NCBI GenBank assembly: GCA_903925685.1
Contig: CAIYGI010000213.1
Span: 1-42,052 of the forward strand
Length of the DNA stretch: 42,052 bases
Direction: 5' to 3'
From: an uncultured bacterium
Lineage (GTDB): Bacteria > Verrucomicrobiota > Kiritimatiellia > CAIKKV01 > CAIYGI01
Both the position numbers and the translations under genes were made by a program. Below the pieces are notes generated by a model. It searched no databases and had not been told where the DNA came from. It worked only from the letters and a program-made list of their open reading frames with translations. Below, in pieces: positions 25,570 to 34,572 of the stretch. Positions within the stretch are counted from its first letter, which is position 1. Every line of letters starts with the position of its first letter.

Positions 25570-26928
25570 ATGAAAAGGTTGCTGTTAGACGAATTGATAC
25601 GCTGGAAAAGTCTTCCAGAACGAAAACCCTTGATCCTGAAGGGGGCGAGGCAGACCGGCAAGACGTGGCTATTAAAGGCGTTTGGCGAGGCGAATTTCCG
25701 ATGCACACACTATGTCAACTTCGAGAACGCGGCCCGATTCGCATCGCTTTTCACCGGCGGGTTGCAACCGCGGCAGATTCTGCCGCAACTTGCCCTGCTT
25801 CTGGACAAACCGATCGACACGGCGCACGACTTTATAATCTTCGATGAAGTTCAGCGCGTACCTGAAGCCTTGACCGCTCTCAAGTACTTCCGCGAGGAAC
25901 AGCCCGATCTCGCCGTCGCCGCCGCCGGTTCGCACATCGGCCTGACTGTGTCCGAGAGTGCGTTTCCGGTCGGTCAGGTCGACTTCCTGTCGCTCTTTCC
26001 TCTATCGTTCGCCGAGTTTCTTCTGGCGGTGCGTCCCGCGCTTGCCGGCTACCTGAACAACCGCGCCCCGGACGAACCGGTCTCCGAAGCGCTCCACGAC
26101 GAACTCATGCAACAACTTCGCATCTATACGGTTGTCGGAGGCATGCCCGAAGCCGTGAACGTCTGGCGTACGATGCCCAAGAGCAGCGTGGACCAGCTCG
26201 ACACGTTCCGCCGCGTCCGCGAGATCCACGCCGCCTTGGCGCAGAGTTATTCCTCCGATTTCTCCAAGCATGCGGGCAAGATCAACGCGACCGACATCGC
26301 CCGTCTCTTCGACGGCATACCGGCGCAGTTGGCGCGGACCGTCAACGGTTCGTTTATGCGCTATCGTTTCAAGGACGCGCTTCCCGGCAAGACGCGCTTC
26401 AGCGCCATCGTCGGCCCTCTGGACTGGCTGATCCGAACCGGACTGGCGCTGAAAGTTGCACAGGTCGAACGCCCTGAACCTCCACTGAAAGCCTATGCCT
26501 CCGAAAACCTCTTCAAACTCTACCTTCTGGACACCGGCCTCCTGGGCGCCATGGCGGGACTTACCCCGCGCGACCTGTTAGCACAGGACTTCGGAACGTA
26601 CAAAGGCTGGATCACCGAGAACTTCGTCGCGCAGGAATTGACGGCGGCGGGTTATGCGCCGCTCCATTTCTGGCGGGGAAAGGCATCCGAGGTCGATTTC
26701 CTGGTGGTCTCGCCCAAGGGCATTGTGCCTGTCGAGGTCAAGTCCGGCACAGTCACGCGATCCAAGAGTCTCGCGGCCTACATGGAGAAGTTCAGTCCCC
26801 CGCTCGCTGTCCGTTTGAGCGGACGCAACACGCCCCGCACGTCAAGCGCCATCCACGACCTTCCCCTTTATCTTGCGGGGCAACTGAACCGCCAACTCCC
26901 ATCTTTGGCAGAATACCGATCCGAATGA
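25570..26928 (+). CDS. ATP-binding protein of the AAA + DUF4143 family
   Basis: A 452-aa protein. Walker A is GARQTGKT (residues 25-32) and Walker B is FIIFDEVQ (near 88-95). A sensor-like AAGSHIG follows, and a C-terminal DUF4143 domain holds a PD-(D/E)xK-like core (SEVDFLV ... PVEVKSG, about residues 377-398). These are common, poorly understood ATPases found in accessory regions; a nuclease or defence role has been proposed for some but cannot be shown here. The upstream 90 bp is AT-rich and may hold the promoter. No partner gene is adjacent. Confidence 0.85.
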   Translation: MKRLLLDELIRWKSLPERKPLILKGARQTGKTWLLKAFGEANFRCTHYVNFENAARFASLFTGGLQPRQILPQLALLLDKPIDTAHDFIIFDEVQRVPEALTALKYFREEQPDLAVAAAGSHIGLTVSESAFPVGQVDFLSLFPLSFAEFLLAVRPALAGYLNNRAPDEPVSEALHDELMQQLRIYTVVGGMPEAVNVWRTMPKSSVDQLDTFRRVREIHAALAQSYSSDFSKHAGKINATDIARLFDGIPAQLARTVNGSFMRYRFKDALPGKTRFSAIVGPLDWLIRTGLALKVAQVERPEPPLKAYASENLFKLYLLDTGLLGAMAGLTPRDLLAQDFGTYKGWITENFVAQELTAAGYAPLHFWRGKASEVDFLVVSPKGIVPVEVKSGTVTRSKSLAAYMEKFSPPLAVRLSGRNTPRTSSAIHDLPLYLAGQLNRQLPSLAEYRSE

Positions 26929-27037
26929 GCGGGTCTGGATCGATGCCGACAAGATCAGTGAGAAGACCTTGAGGAAGCGGGGCGTGAAGTACGAAGCCAT
27001 CGCCTGGCGAGAGCGCCCTACCAAGTATTCGTATTTC
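26912..27037 (+). pseudogene. Gene remnant, possibly the C-terminus of a DNA methyltransferase
   Basis: In a different frame from the ATPase gene, overlapping its end, the sequence reads NTDPNERVWIDADKISEK then TLRKRGVKYEAIAWRERPTK, up to the 7-bp repeat at 27039. It has the look of real protein and resembles the C-terminal (V-W-I-x-A-D-K-I-S) segment of some site-specific DNA methyltransferases. That assignment is from memory and tentative. No start or other domain remains, so it is a fragment left by deletion or by insertion of the ATPase cassette. Confidence 0.35.
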
Positions 27038-27038
27038 C

Positions 27039-27087
27039 CTGCCACCTGCCACCTACCACCTAGCACCTACCACCTAACACCTGCACC
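27039..27087 (+). repeat. 7-bp tandem repeat CTNCCAC between the ATPase and queC
   Basis: Seven heptamers: CTGCCAC twice, CTACCAC, CTAGCAC, CTACCAC, CTAACAC, CTGCACC. The tract abuts the queC stop codon (27088-27090). The unit matches the tract at 20364-20398 on the other strand. Confidence 0.85.
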
Positions 27088-27756
27088 TTAACTCAGCGGA
27101 TCCCTTACTCCTGCTTCGCGAAACGCGGTGGCGCGTTCTTCGCAGGCGGGGCAGGCGCCGCAGGGGCGTTCGGCGCCGCGGTAACAGGTCCAGGTGTGCC
27201 CATAGTCCACGCCCAGTTCCAGGCCGAGCCGCACCAGTTCGGTTTTGCGCATTTCGGCGAAGGGCGCCTGCACGGTCACGGCCGTGCCGCGGTTTAGCGC
27301 CAGCACCGCGTTCAGCCGCGCCTGGAAATCGGGGGTGCAGTCCCAGTAGCCGTAGGCATCCTGCCGCTGGGCGCCGTAGTAGACGGAGGAAACCCCGTGT
27401 GCTTCGGCATAGGCGGACGCGAGCGAGAGCAAGATCAAGTTGCGATGCGGAACATAGGTGAGCGGCTGGCGCCGGGCGGCGTCGTCGAGTTCGGCCAGCA
27501 CCGGCATGGACAGCCGCGCATCGGTCAGCGCCGAGGCGCCGGCAATCAGTCCGGAAAAGAATCCCAAATCCACCACGTCATGCTCCAATACCCCGGCCCG
27601 CTCCGCCTGCCAGCGGGCGTCGGATATTTCGCGCGCGTGCCGCTGTCCGTAGCGAAAGGTCAGGGCATAAACCCCGGCTCCCACCCGCTGCCGCACGTAA
27701 TGCAGCAGCGTGGTCGAGTCGAGGCCGCCGGAAAGGAGAACAACGGCAGAGTTCAT
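27088..27756 (-). CDS. queC: 7-cyano-7-deazaguanine synthase
   Basis: About 222 aa. It converts 7-carboxy-7-deazaguanine to preQ0 with ATP and ammonia, in queuosine (tRNA) or deazapurine biosynthesis. The PP-loop SGGLDSTT lies at the N-terminus, YVPHRNLILLSLA follows the family's VP-x-RN motif, and the zinc site is the Cys cluster in TCYRGAERPCGACPACEER near the C-terminus. The ATG at 27756 is preferred to a TTG at 27777. It stands alone; no queD, queE or queF is seen here. Dpd-type DNA modification is not indicated by neighbours. Confidence 0.95.
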   Translation of the reverse strand: MNSAVVLLSGGLDSTTLLHYVRQRVGAGVYALTFRYGQRHAREISDARWQAERAGVLEHDVVDLGFFSGLIAGASALTDARLSMPVLAELDDAARRQPLTYVPHRNLILLSLASAYAEAHGVSSVYYGAQRQDAYGYWDCTPDFQARLNAVLALNRGTAVTVQAPFAEMRKTELVRLGLELGVDYGHTWTCYRGAERPCGACPACEERATAFREAGVRDPLS

Positions 27757-27870
27757 TAAAGGTGTTCGGGTTGCCAACGCTAACGTTTTCGCCTATCGTT
27801 TCTTTTGTCGCACATGCTGGTATCATAGACTTTTCGTGAGATTACACCGATGGCATGGATGGAAACAAGC

Positions 27871-27901
27871 ACTGAACACCGAACACTGAACACCGAACAC
27901 T
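27871..27901 (+). repeat. 7-bp tandem repeat ACYGAAC upstream of a glycosyltransferase gene
   Basis: ACTGAAC, ACCGAAC, ACTGAAC, ACCGAAC, ACT: four full units alternating T and C at position 3. It lies 10 bp before the ATG at 27911, so it forms part of the 5' leader and occupies the normal ribosome-binding region. Confidence 0.8.
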
Positions 27902-27910
27902 CTTCCGAAA

Positions 27911-28981
27911 ATGCCTGCGATCAACCAGATTGTGGCGGGATTTACCCGCGGCGACGCGATCAGCCAGGAGGCGCTGGCCCTGCAACGGCTCTTCGCCTCG
28001 TGGGGTTGCGGCGGCGAGATTTTTTGCGAGCGGCGGCGGGTGCTGCCGGAACTGCGCGGCGCGGTGCGCGATCTGGACGAGGCGCAAGCCGTTTGCGGCC
28101 CGGATTCGGTCGCCTTGCTGCATCTTTCCATCGGCTCGCCCTGCAATGCCGCCTTTGCAAAGCTGGCGGCGCGCAAGGCAATCCTCTACCATAACATGAC
28201 GCCGTCGGCCTATTTCAGGGCCGTGCAGCCGGCTACGGCGTCGCTGCTCGAACTGGGACGCCGGCAACTGGCGGCGCTGGCGGGCGCGGCGGAGGTGAAC
28301 ATGGCCGTGAGCCGCTACAATGCCGGCGAACTGGAGGCGGCGGGTTGCCGCGGGGTGGGCGTGGTGCCGCTGGTGGTGGACTGGACGCGCTACGACGTGC
28401 CGCCGGACCGGGCGCTGCTGCGCGAACTCGACGATGGGCGCGTCAATATTCTGTTCGTGGGCCGTGGCGCGCCGAACAAGCGCATTGACGATCTGCTGCA
28501 GGCCGTGGCGACGCTGCGGCACGGCATCGAACCGCGGGCGCGGCTGATTCACGTTGGTTCCTACGCCGGCGCCGAACGTTACCGCATGGTGCTGGAGGCG
28601 CGGGCGCGCGAATTGGGCATGCGCGACAGCCTTTTTCTCGGCGCCGTCCCGCAGGCGTCGCTGAACGCCTGCTATCGCGCGGCGCAGGTTTTCCTCTGCA
28701 TGAGCGAACATGAGGGCTTTTGCATTCCGCTGCTGGAAGCGATGCGTTTCGACCTGCCCGTGGCGGCGCGCGCCTGCGCGGCGGTGCCGGAGACGCTTGA
28801 CGGCGCGGGCGTGCTTTTCGCGGAGGCCGACTATCCCCTGATCGCCGAAACGCTGGCGCGCCTGGCGCAGCCCGGCGAATTGCGCGACGGCGTGCTGGCG
28901 GCGCAGCGCGCGCGCCTGGCGCGCTACCAGGCCCGCGACCTGGGCGCGGAACTGCGCAGGCTGATGGCGCCGATTTTGTGA
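27911..28981 (+). CDS. GT4 family glycosyltransferase
   Basis: A 356-aa protein. The N-terminus (INQIVAGFTRGDAISQEAL) and ILYHNMTPSAYF belong to a GT4 subgroup. The C-terminal domain has NILFVGRGAPNKRIDDLL, then LGAVPQASLNACYRAAQVFLC and SEHEGFCIPLLEAM, the donor-binding E-x7-E. Its stop abuts that of the convergent LptF/LptG gene with no spacer. It is separated from the main polysaccharide locus; the neighbouring Lpt permease hints at lipopolysaccharide or another envelope glycan. No Shine-Dalgarno is visible because the heptamer repeat occupies that position. Confidence 0.87.
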   Translation: MPAINQIVAGFTRGDAISQEALALQRLFASWGCGGEIFCERRRVLPELRGAVRDLDEAQAVCGPDSVALLHLSIGSPCNAAFAKLAARKAILYHNMTPSAYFRAVQPATASLLELGRRQLAALAGAAEVNMAVSRYNAGELEAAGCRGVGVVPLVVDWTRYDVPPDRALLRELDDGRVNILFVGRGAPNKRIDDLLQAVATLRHGIEPRARLIHVGSYAGAERYRMVLEARARELGMRDSLFLGAVPQASLNACYRAAQVFLCMSEHEGFCIPLLEAMRFDLPVAARACAAVPETLDGAGVLFAEADYPLIAETLARLAQPGELRDGVLAAQRARLARYQARDLGAELRRLMAPIL

Positions 28982-30085
28982 TCAATTGCGGCGGCGGAAG
29001 AGGATCACGCCGATCAACAGCGAGGCGACCACGGGCACCCAGGGAATCAGCCATGGGAGCAAGATTGCGTGTTTGCCCAGGCTTTCGCCGACGATGGTGA
29101 AGAGGTAGAAGATGAAGACCAGCAGCAGGCTCATGCCGATGCCGATCGAGGACTCCTTCCGGTGCGTTGTCGTGCCCAGCGGGATGCCGAGCAGCACAAA
29201 GGCCAGGCAGGATATGGCCAGCACGAGACGCTTGTTGATCTCGACCAGCAGGATGCTGGTCTGCTCCGGGATCTTGTCGGGCGAGACTTCAGGATAGAAC
29301 GCATGCGGATCGGCCGCGGCGTCCAGCAGTTCGCTCATGGTCATATCGCTGCGCCGTTTGGAGTGTTTTGATTCCTTGAGCAGCGTGCTCACGTCCACCG
29401 TCATGGGGTAGTGGTCGAAAAAGCCCGGCCCCTGGATTTCGTCGGAAATCGGGTCCACCCTGACATCGTAGAGGTCGATTTTGAGTTGCGTCTTGTCCGC
29501 CGAGGCAGCGACGACCCCGCGCCGCGCGCGGATGTTGCGCACCTTGCCGTCGTCGCCATACTGATAAATGATCACATCGGAGAAGGCGTCGCGGTGCTTG
29601 GCCCCGAGATAGAAGGTGAAGCCGGGGAAATCGCGGATGAAGCGGCCTTCCTCCAGCAGTTGCATGGGGTTTTCCATGCCAAGGTGGCGCAAGGCGGTCC
29701 GCTGGGCCAACTTGGCGTTCGGGGCCACGTCGTTGTTCAGCAACAGGCAGACCATGGACATCAGGGCGGCGATTACCAGCGGCGGTCTGGCAATCTGCCA
29801 CATGCTGATGCCGCAGGCCTTCATGGCGGTGATCTCGCCGTTGGCCGAAAACTTGCCGAAGGTCAGCAGCGCGGCCGTGAGCAGGCTGACCGGTATCGAA
29901 AAACTGAAGGCCTGCGGCATGCCATAGACGAAAATTTGCAGGATCAAAAAGCCGGAGCCGCCGCCGGCCAGCAGATCGGAGAGGCGGAAAAGCGCCATCA
30001 CGCAAATCACGAAGGTCACGATCAGCAGCGTCAGCAGGAAAGTGACGGCAAAGCTGTTGCGGATGTAGGCTGGCAGGAGGCGCAT
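28982..30085 (-). CDS. LptF/LptG family permease
   Basis: A 367-aa YjgP/YjgQ-family inner membrane protein. Three N-terminal helices, a periplasmic beta-jellyroll (about residues 135-265, including FTFYLGAKHRDAFSDVIIYQY) and three C-terminal helices match the LptF/LptG architecture. With LptB and LptC it extracts lipopolysaccharide from the inner membrane and passes it to the LptA bridge. LptF and LptG cannot be told apart here, and no partner is in the window. Its presence indicates a Gram-negative envelope with an LPS-like lipid. Confidence 0.9.
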   Translation of the reverse strand: MRLLPAYIRNSFAVTFLLTLLIVTFVICVMALFRLSDLLAGGGSGFLILQIFVYGMPQAFSFSIPVSLLTAALLTFGKFSANGEITAMKACGISMWQIARPPLVIAALMSMVCLLLNNDVAPNAKLAQRTALRHLGMENPMQLLEEGRFIRDFPGFTFYLGAKHRDAFSDVIIYQYGDDGKVRNIRARRGVVAASADKTQLKIDLYDVRVDPISDEIQGPGFFDHYPMTVDVSTLLKESKHSKRRSDMTMSELLDAAADPHAFYPEVSPDKIPEQTSILLVEINKRLVLAISCLAFVLLGIPLGTTTHRKESSIGIGMSLLLVFIFYLFTIVGESLGKHAILLPWLIPWVPVVASLLIGVILFRRRN

Positions 30086-30252
30086 GTCGGAATGATGCCA
30101 ATTCCCGAGCTGAAATCCAAGCCGGAAGGTGAACCCCGAAACCTCGCCTAACGTCGTTCCGGCGTTTCATCCACGAGTATTTCGCCCTGCGCCCACGCGG
30201 CGCCAGGGGCCTGCCGCCAGAAAATGTTCCTGTCAATCTATAACGTTCCTTG

Positions 30253-30271
30253 GGCGACGGACGCCGTCGCC
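30253..30271. repeat. Perfect 8-bp hairpin between the LptF/G gene and the sugar operon
   Basis: GGCGACGG and CCGTCGCC are separated by 3 nt. It lies about 77 bp past the end of the minus-strand Gfo/Idh/MocA gene and could be a transcription stop, though no T-run follows. The rest of the 262-bp gap shows nothing recognisable. Confidence 0.35.
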
Positions 30272-30347
30272 GTGTTGGCATGCGGATGATTGATCCCCAG
30301 CCAGCTTGGAACCGGATATCATCGCTGAACGTTCGGCAACGGCTGGA

Positions 30348-31430
30348 TCATGCGCGAGAGCGGATACGCACTTCGCGGCCGGACTTGGACGACGCATAGA
30401 TGGCGTCAATGATCTGCATCATCTTCACTGCCTCTTCCGGCGGCGCCAGCGGCTCCTTGTTCTGCCGGATGCAATCGATGAAATGCCGCGTTTCGTTCTC
30501 GCCCCAGCCGGTGGTGTTTTTAACCTGCGGCGTCACGTCCACCAATGCGCCGGCCGCCTCCGAGAACATCTTCAGGCTGCCGTCATGCAGGCGCAGCCCG
30601 CCGCGCGAACCCAGCAGTTCCAGGTATGACATGTCCTTCTCCACGTACGAGCCCCAACTGAACTCGAACGCCACCGACACGCCCGTCTCGAGCTTCACGA
30701 AGCCGGCGGCGAAATCCTCGACGTCATGCTTGCCGGCGGCCTTGTCCCGGCCCATCATCACGCTCTTCATGTGCTTGTCGGCCTTGGACGGATGCGCCAG
30801 CTTGTCATAGCAGGCGCCGCTCACCGCCACCGGCGCGGGAAATCCCAGCAGGTGCAGTGTCAGATCGAAGAAATGGACGCCGAGGTCAATCAGCGGTCCG
30901 CCGCCCGACAGATTCTTGTCCGCAAACCAGGTGCCGTACATGTTGCAGCCGAGCCGGCGCCGCCAACCGCAGCGGGCGTGATAGATTTCGCCGAGATGCC
31001 CTTCCTCCACATACCGCCGGGCGTACTGCGAAGCCTCCGTGAAGCGGTTGTTCAGAGCCACCATCACCTTGCGGCGCGCCCGGTTCTTGGCGTTCACGAT
31101 CGCCTGCGCCTCGCGAGCGTTCATGGCAATGGGTTTTTCGATGTGGACGTGCTTGCCGGCTTTTAACGCGGCAATCGCGATGGGCGCATGCATGACGTTT
31201 GGCGTCGCGATCGACACCAGATCGATCGTGGGATCCGCCAGCAGTTCCATGTAGCTGGAACAGACCTTGGGAATCTGGTGCCGCTCCGCCACCGCTTTGG
31301 CCCTGCCCGGGTCCACGTCGAACACCGCCGCCAGTTCAACGTCATTTGGAAACCGCTTGTACGAAGCCAGATGCTTATTCTCACCGCACCCGCCACACCC
31401 GATCAGACCATACCGCAGTTTTTTTGTCAT
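30348..31430 (-). CDS. Gfo/Idh/MocA family oxidoreductase
   Basis: A 360-aa protein with an N-terminal NAD(P)-binding Rossmann fold (YGLIGCGGCGENKHLASY), the catalytic-region motif HIEKPIAMN and the D-x3-H pair in PLIDLGVHFFDLTLHLLG. It oxidises or epimerises a sugar or inositol; substrate unknown. It is the last gene of the minus-strand operon ThuA-like, MDR, SDR, Gfo/Idh/MocA, but follows a 254-bp gap after the SDR gene. Confidence 0.92.
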   Translation of the reverse strand: MTKKLRYGLIGCGGCGENKHLASYKRFPNDVELAAVFDVDPGRAKAVAERHQIPKVCSSYMELLADPTIDLVSIATPNVMHAPIAIAALKAGKHVHIEKPIAMNAREAQAIVNAKNRARRKVMVALNNRFTEASQYARRYVEEGHLGEIYHARCGWRRRLGCNMYGTWFADKNLSGGGPLIDLGVHFFDLTLHLLGFPAPVAVSGACYDKLAHPSKADKHMKSVMMGRDKAAGKHDVEDFAAGFVKLETGVSVAFEFSWGSYVEKDMSYLELLGSRGGLRLHDGSLKMFSEAAGALVDVTPQVKNTTGWGENETRHFIDCIRQNKEPLAPPEEAVKMMQIIDAIYASSKSGREVRIRSRA

Positions 31431-31684
31431 TTGTTCTTTCGTTTCTTGTGGGGTTTAAAAAATCGCCATTTCAAACTCTTTCAGCCGCTTTAGTCAGCGG
31501 ATCAATTTCTCCACCGCCGGCGCCAATCATTACCACCAGTTCCCACTCGAACAAAGGGTGGCTGAGGCTGAAACTATCACATGGACCCGCTTCTAGCCAC
31601 GGCTCATGCTGCGAACTTTCGCGAACTGGCATACAGTTTGTGCTTTCCGCGCCTTTTCGGCCGGTCTGGTTTTCGACGCCGTTA

Positions 31685-32437
31685 CTAGAGATCCGGGCGG
31701 CTGGCACAGAAGCCGAGGGTCAGGCCGCCGTCGGCGGTGATGCTGGCGCCGGTGAGGTAGTCGCATTCATTCGAACTGAGAAAGGCCACGAGGCGGGCGA
31801 TCTCCTCTGGCGATCCGACGCGTCCGGCGGGGATGGCGGAGGTGATCTTATCCTGCCGGTCGCCGGGGGTCAGTTCCGTGTCAATGGCGCCGGCCACGAC
31901 GGAGTTGACCTGGATATTGAATGGCGCAAGTTCCAGGGCCATGCTGCGCGTAAGGGTTTCGAGCCCGCCCTTGGCGCTGCTGTAGTGGGGGTAGTTGCGG
32001 CGCGGGGCATAGGCATGGACCGAGCTGATGTTGATGATCTTGCCGCCGCGTCCGCCCTGCTGCATCAGACGCGCGGCCTGCTGGGCGAGGAGAAATGGGG
32101 CCTTCAGGTTCACATCCAGGACACGGTCCCAGTCCGCCTCCGGCAGGTCGCAGAAGGCGCCCGGGCTCTGGGTGGCGGCGTTGTTGACCAGGATGTCGAG
32201 GCGGTCCAAGTCGGAGAAAAGCGCGCGGATGGCGGCGCCGTCGGCGAGCTCGGCGATCTTGCTGATGGAGGCAGGGGAGATCGCCCGGACCTCTGCCAGT
32301 GCGGCTTGCAGCGCGTCGGAGTTGCGCGAACCATGGACGATCACGCGGCAGCCGCGCGCCGCGAGCGTCAGCGCAATGGATTTGCCGATGCCGCGGCTGG
32401 ATCCTGTCACCAGCGCCACCCTGCCGTTCAGATTCAT
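31685..32437 (-). CDS. Short-chain dehydrogenase/reductase
   Basis: A 250-aa classical SDR: TGSSRGIGKS cofactor loop, LVNNAA, INISSVHA with the catalytic Ser, YPHYSSAKGG with Tyr and Lys, and ITADGGLTLGF near the C-terminus. The Arg after beta-2 (HGSRNSD) favours NADP. It starts 13 bp after the zinc dehydrogenase gene, with AAAGGTGG as Shine-Dalgarno. It likely interconverts a keto-sugar and sugar alcohol with its neighbours. Confidence 0.92.
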   Translation of the reverse strand: MNLNGRVALVTGSSRGIGKSIALTLAARGCRVIVHGSRNSDALQAALAEVRAISPASISKIAELADGAAIRALFSDLDRLDILVNNAATQSPGAFCDLPEADWDRVLDVNLKAPFLLAQQAARLMQQGGRGGKIINISSVHAYAPRRNYPHYSSAKGGLETLTRSMALELAPFNIQVNSVVAGAIDTELTPGDRQDKITSAIPAGRVGSPEEIARLVAFLSSNECDYLTGASITADGGLTLGFCASRPDL

Positions 32438-32450
32438 GCTGGGCCACCTT

Positions 32451-33536
32451 TCATGACTGGCAGTCGAGGATGATCTTGATCGCCCCGGTCTTTTCCTTGT
32501 TGCAGGCCACGGAAAAGGCCTCCAGCGCCTTTGAGAGCGGGAAGCGGTGGCTGATGAGCGGATCCACCAGAATGGCGTTTTGGGCCACCAGTTCGATCAC
32601 GCGGGGGAAGTCGGTGTACATGGCGTTGGAGGAGGTGCGGATGGCGCGTTCGCCGCTCAGCAGGAGGGCTGGTATGCGAAGCTCCTCCTCCTTGTTGGCC
32701 ATCAACACCAGCATGCCGCCCTTCTTCAGAATTTTTAAGGACGCAATGATACTGTCATTGGAGCCCACGGTGTTGAATACGATGTTCACGCCCTGGCGGC
32801 TGGTCTTTTCCATGACCAGGTCGTGCAGGCTGGCCTTGGAGTCATGCAGGTTCAGGGGGAAGTCGACGCCGATCTTCCGGGCCGCCTCGATGTTCTCGCG
32901 GGCGATGTCGGTGATGAAGGTCTGTCTGGCGCCATAGAGGCGGGAAAACTGGGCGATCAGCAGGCCGATGGGGCCGGCGCCGAGGATGGCGACGGTATCG
33001 AGCAGGGTGGGGCGGCCGACCTCGGTGGCGTGCAGGGCGGCGATGAGTGGGTCGAAAAATGTGGCCTGGTCGTCGGTGACGGATGCCGGCAGTTCATAGA
33101 CCTGGCTGGCAAAGGCCGGACAGAACTCGGCCATGCCGCCTGGGTAGAACTCCATCTGGCCCCACCCCTGGCCATGCCCCAGGTGCTTGGTGAAGTCGCA
33201 GAGGTTCTCTTTGCCGCTGCGGCAGTAGGCGCAACGGCCGCAGGTGAGGAAGGTGTTCACGCCCACGCGTTTGCCGACCAGGTTGGCGTTATCCGGATCA
33301 AATGCTTCGACCACGGTGCCGACAAACTCATGCCCCAGAATGATGTTCGGCGGGTTGGGCGCCTCCTGGCCGAGTGTCTGTTTGGCCCAGGGGTTTTCGC
33401 CGTGGAAGTAGCGGATGTCGCTGCCGCAGATGCCGCAGCGATGCACGCGGATCAGGACCTGGCCGGAACTCAGTTTGGGACGCGGCACGTCCATCACTTC
33501 CAGTTTTTCCGGCGCACGCAGGACCAGGGCTTTCAT
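32451..33536 (-). CDS. Zinc-dependent alcohol/polyol dehydrogenase (MDR family)
   Basis: A 361-aa protein. Catalytic zinc ligands are in CGICGSDIRYFHG and GHEFVG; the structural zinc site is the four-Cys lobe CGRCAYCRSGKENLC. The Rossmann motif is AILGAGPIGLLIAQ. It resembles sorbitol or threonine dehydrogenase-like enzymes acting on sugars. The start is the ATG at 33536 (MKALVLRAPEKLEV); the open frame continues to 33818, but that part overlaps the upstream gene and is not protein-like. Confidence 0.9.
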   Translation of the reverse strand: MKALVLRAPEKLEVMDVPRPKLSSGQVLIRVHRCGICGSDIRYFHGENPWAKQTLGQEAPNPPNIILGHEFVGTVVEAFDPDNANLVGKRVGVNTFLTCGRCAYCRSGKENLCDFTKHLGHGQGWGQMEFYPGGMAEFCPAFASQVYELPASVTDDQATFFDPLIAALHATEVGRPTLLDTVAILGAGPIGLLIAQFSRLYGARQTFITDIARENIEAARKIGVDFPLNLHDSKASLHDLVMEKTSRQGVNIVFNTVGSNDSIIASLKILKKGGMLVLMANKEEELRIPALLLSGERAIRTSSNAMYTDFPRVIELVAQNAILVDPLISHRFPLSKALEAFSVACNKEKTGAIKIILDCQS

Positions 33537-33577
33537 GGTGGCCAAGTCTTTCGCATTAAATTGACAGGGAATCGCTT

Positions 33578-34366
33578 TCAGGACACCACTGGCGCGGACC
33601 CGCAGGAACCGGTGGAAAACGTCATATCGACCGTGCGTGGCGGAATGGCCTCGAACGCCTTGGTGTTCGGGCAATTGTCCGCCTTGATCAAGCGCGGGGT
33701 CGCCCAGCGGGCGGCATTGGCCAGGATGCGCTGGATCTCCGGGTTGTAATAGATCGGGTAGGTCTCGTGGCCTGGGCGGAAATAGAAGACCCTGCCATGC
33801 CCGCGCCGCCAGCAGCAACCGCTGCGGAACACCTCGCCGCCTTCGAACCAGGAGATGAAGACGAGTTCGTCGGGCGTGGGGATGTCGAAGCGTTCTCCAT
33901 ACATCTCCGTGTTGGGCAACTCGACGTATTCACCCAGCCCCTCGGCGATCGGGTGCGACGGCTCGATGACCCACAGGCGCTCCTTCTCCGCGACTTCGCG
34001 CCACTTGAGCGAGCAGTTCGTGCCCATCAGCGCGCGAAAAATTTTCGAGAAGTGGCCGGAGTGCAGCACGATCAGGCCCATCCCTTCGAGCACGCGCTTC
34101 TGGACCCGCTGGACGATCGCGTCCTGCACGTCGGCATGCGCCATATGTCCCCACCAGGTCAGCACGTCGGTCTGATCGAGCACGGCCTCGGTCAACCCAT
34201 GCTCCGGCTCGTCCAGCGTCGCCGTGCGCACGGTGAACCCGCCCGCGGCCTCCAGCCCCTTGGCGATGACCGTGTGCATGCCCAAGGGGTAAACCTTGCG
34301 GACCGTGGCATTCGTTTTTTCATGGCGGCCTTCATTCCAGACGGTGACCCGGATCGGCTTGGACAT
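33578..34366 (-). CDS. ThuA-like domain protein
   Basis: A 262-aa protein of the ThuA-like (trehalose utilisation) class I glutamine amidotransferase-like fold: [51 protein letters not shown]. ThuA is implicated in oxidising trehalose to a 3-keto form, but most relatives are uncharacterised. First gene of the operon with an excellent Shine-Dalgarno (AAAGGAGATAAGATATG). The grouping with an MDR, an SDR and a Gfo/Idh/MocA enzyme points to a keto-sugar pathway. Confidence 0.88.
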   Translation of the reverse strand: MSKPIRVTVWNEGRHEKTNATVRKVYPLGMHTVIAKGLEAAGGFTVRTATLDEPEHGLTEAVLDQTDVLTWWGHMAHADVQDAIVQRVQKRVLEGMGLIVLHSGHFSKIFRALMGTNCSLKWREVAEKERLWVIEPSHPIAEGLGEYVELPNTEMYGERFDIPTPDELVFISWFEGGEVFRSGCCWRRGHGRVFYFRPGHETYPIYYNPEIQRILANAARWATPRLIKADNCPNTKAFEAIPPRTVDMTFSTGSCGSAPVVS

Positions 34367-34474
34367 ATCTTATCTCCTTTGGTGAACGGCCGGCACGGTC
34401 CTGTGCCCGCTGCCCGTTAAGTTAAGCCACAAATGGTCTTTGAAGCAAGAGAGTATCCATAAAATCCCTCTAGC

Positions 34475-34480
34475 TACAAT
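34475..34480 (+). promoter_or_regulatory. Possible -10 element before the EF-hand gene
   Basis: TACAAT (5/6) about 95 nt before the chosen start. No clear -35 at 16-18 nt. Confidence 0.25.
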
Positions 34481-34572
34481 AAAAGGCGGGCTGGTTCGTT
34501 TAACCTACTATCCGGACATCTACGATGTCGATGGACAAAGGAGCGAACAACGTTCAGGAAAGGATGGTTAGG

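Noticed and set aside
33537-33818. N-terminal extension of the zinc dehydrogenase frame
   Set aside because: It overlaps the ThuA-like gene and is Pro/Arg-rich; the family start is at 33536.
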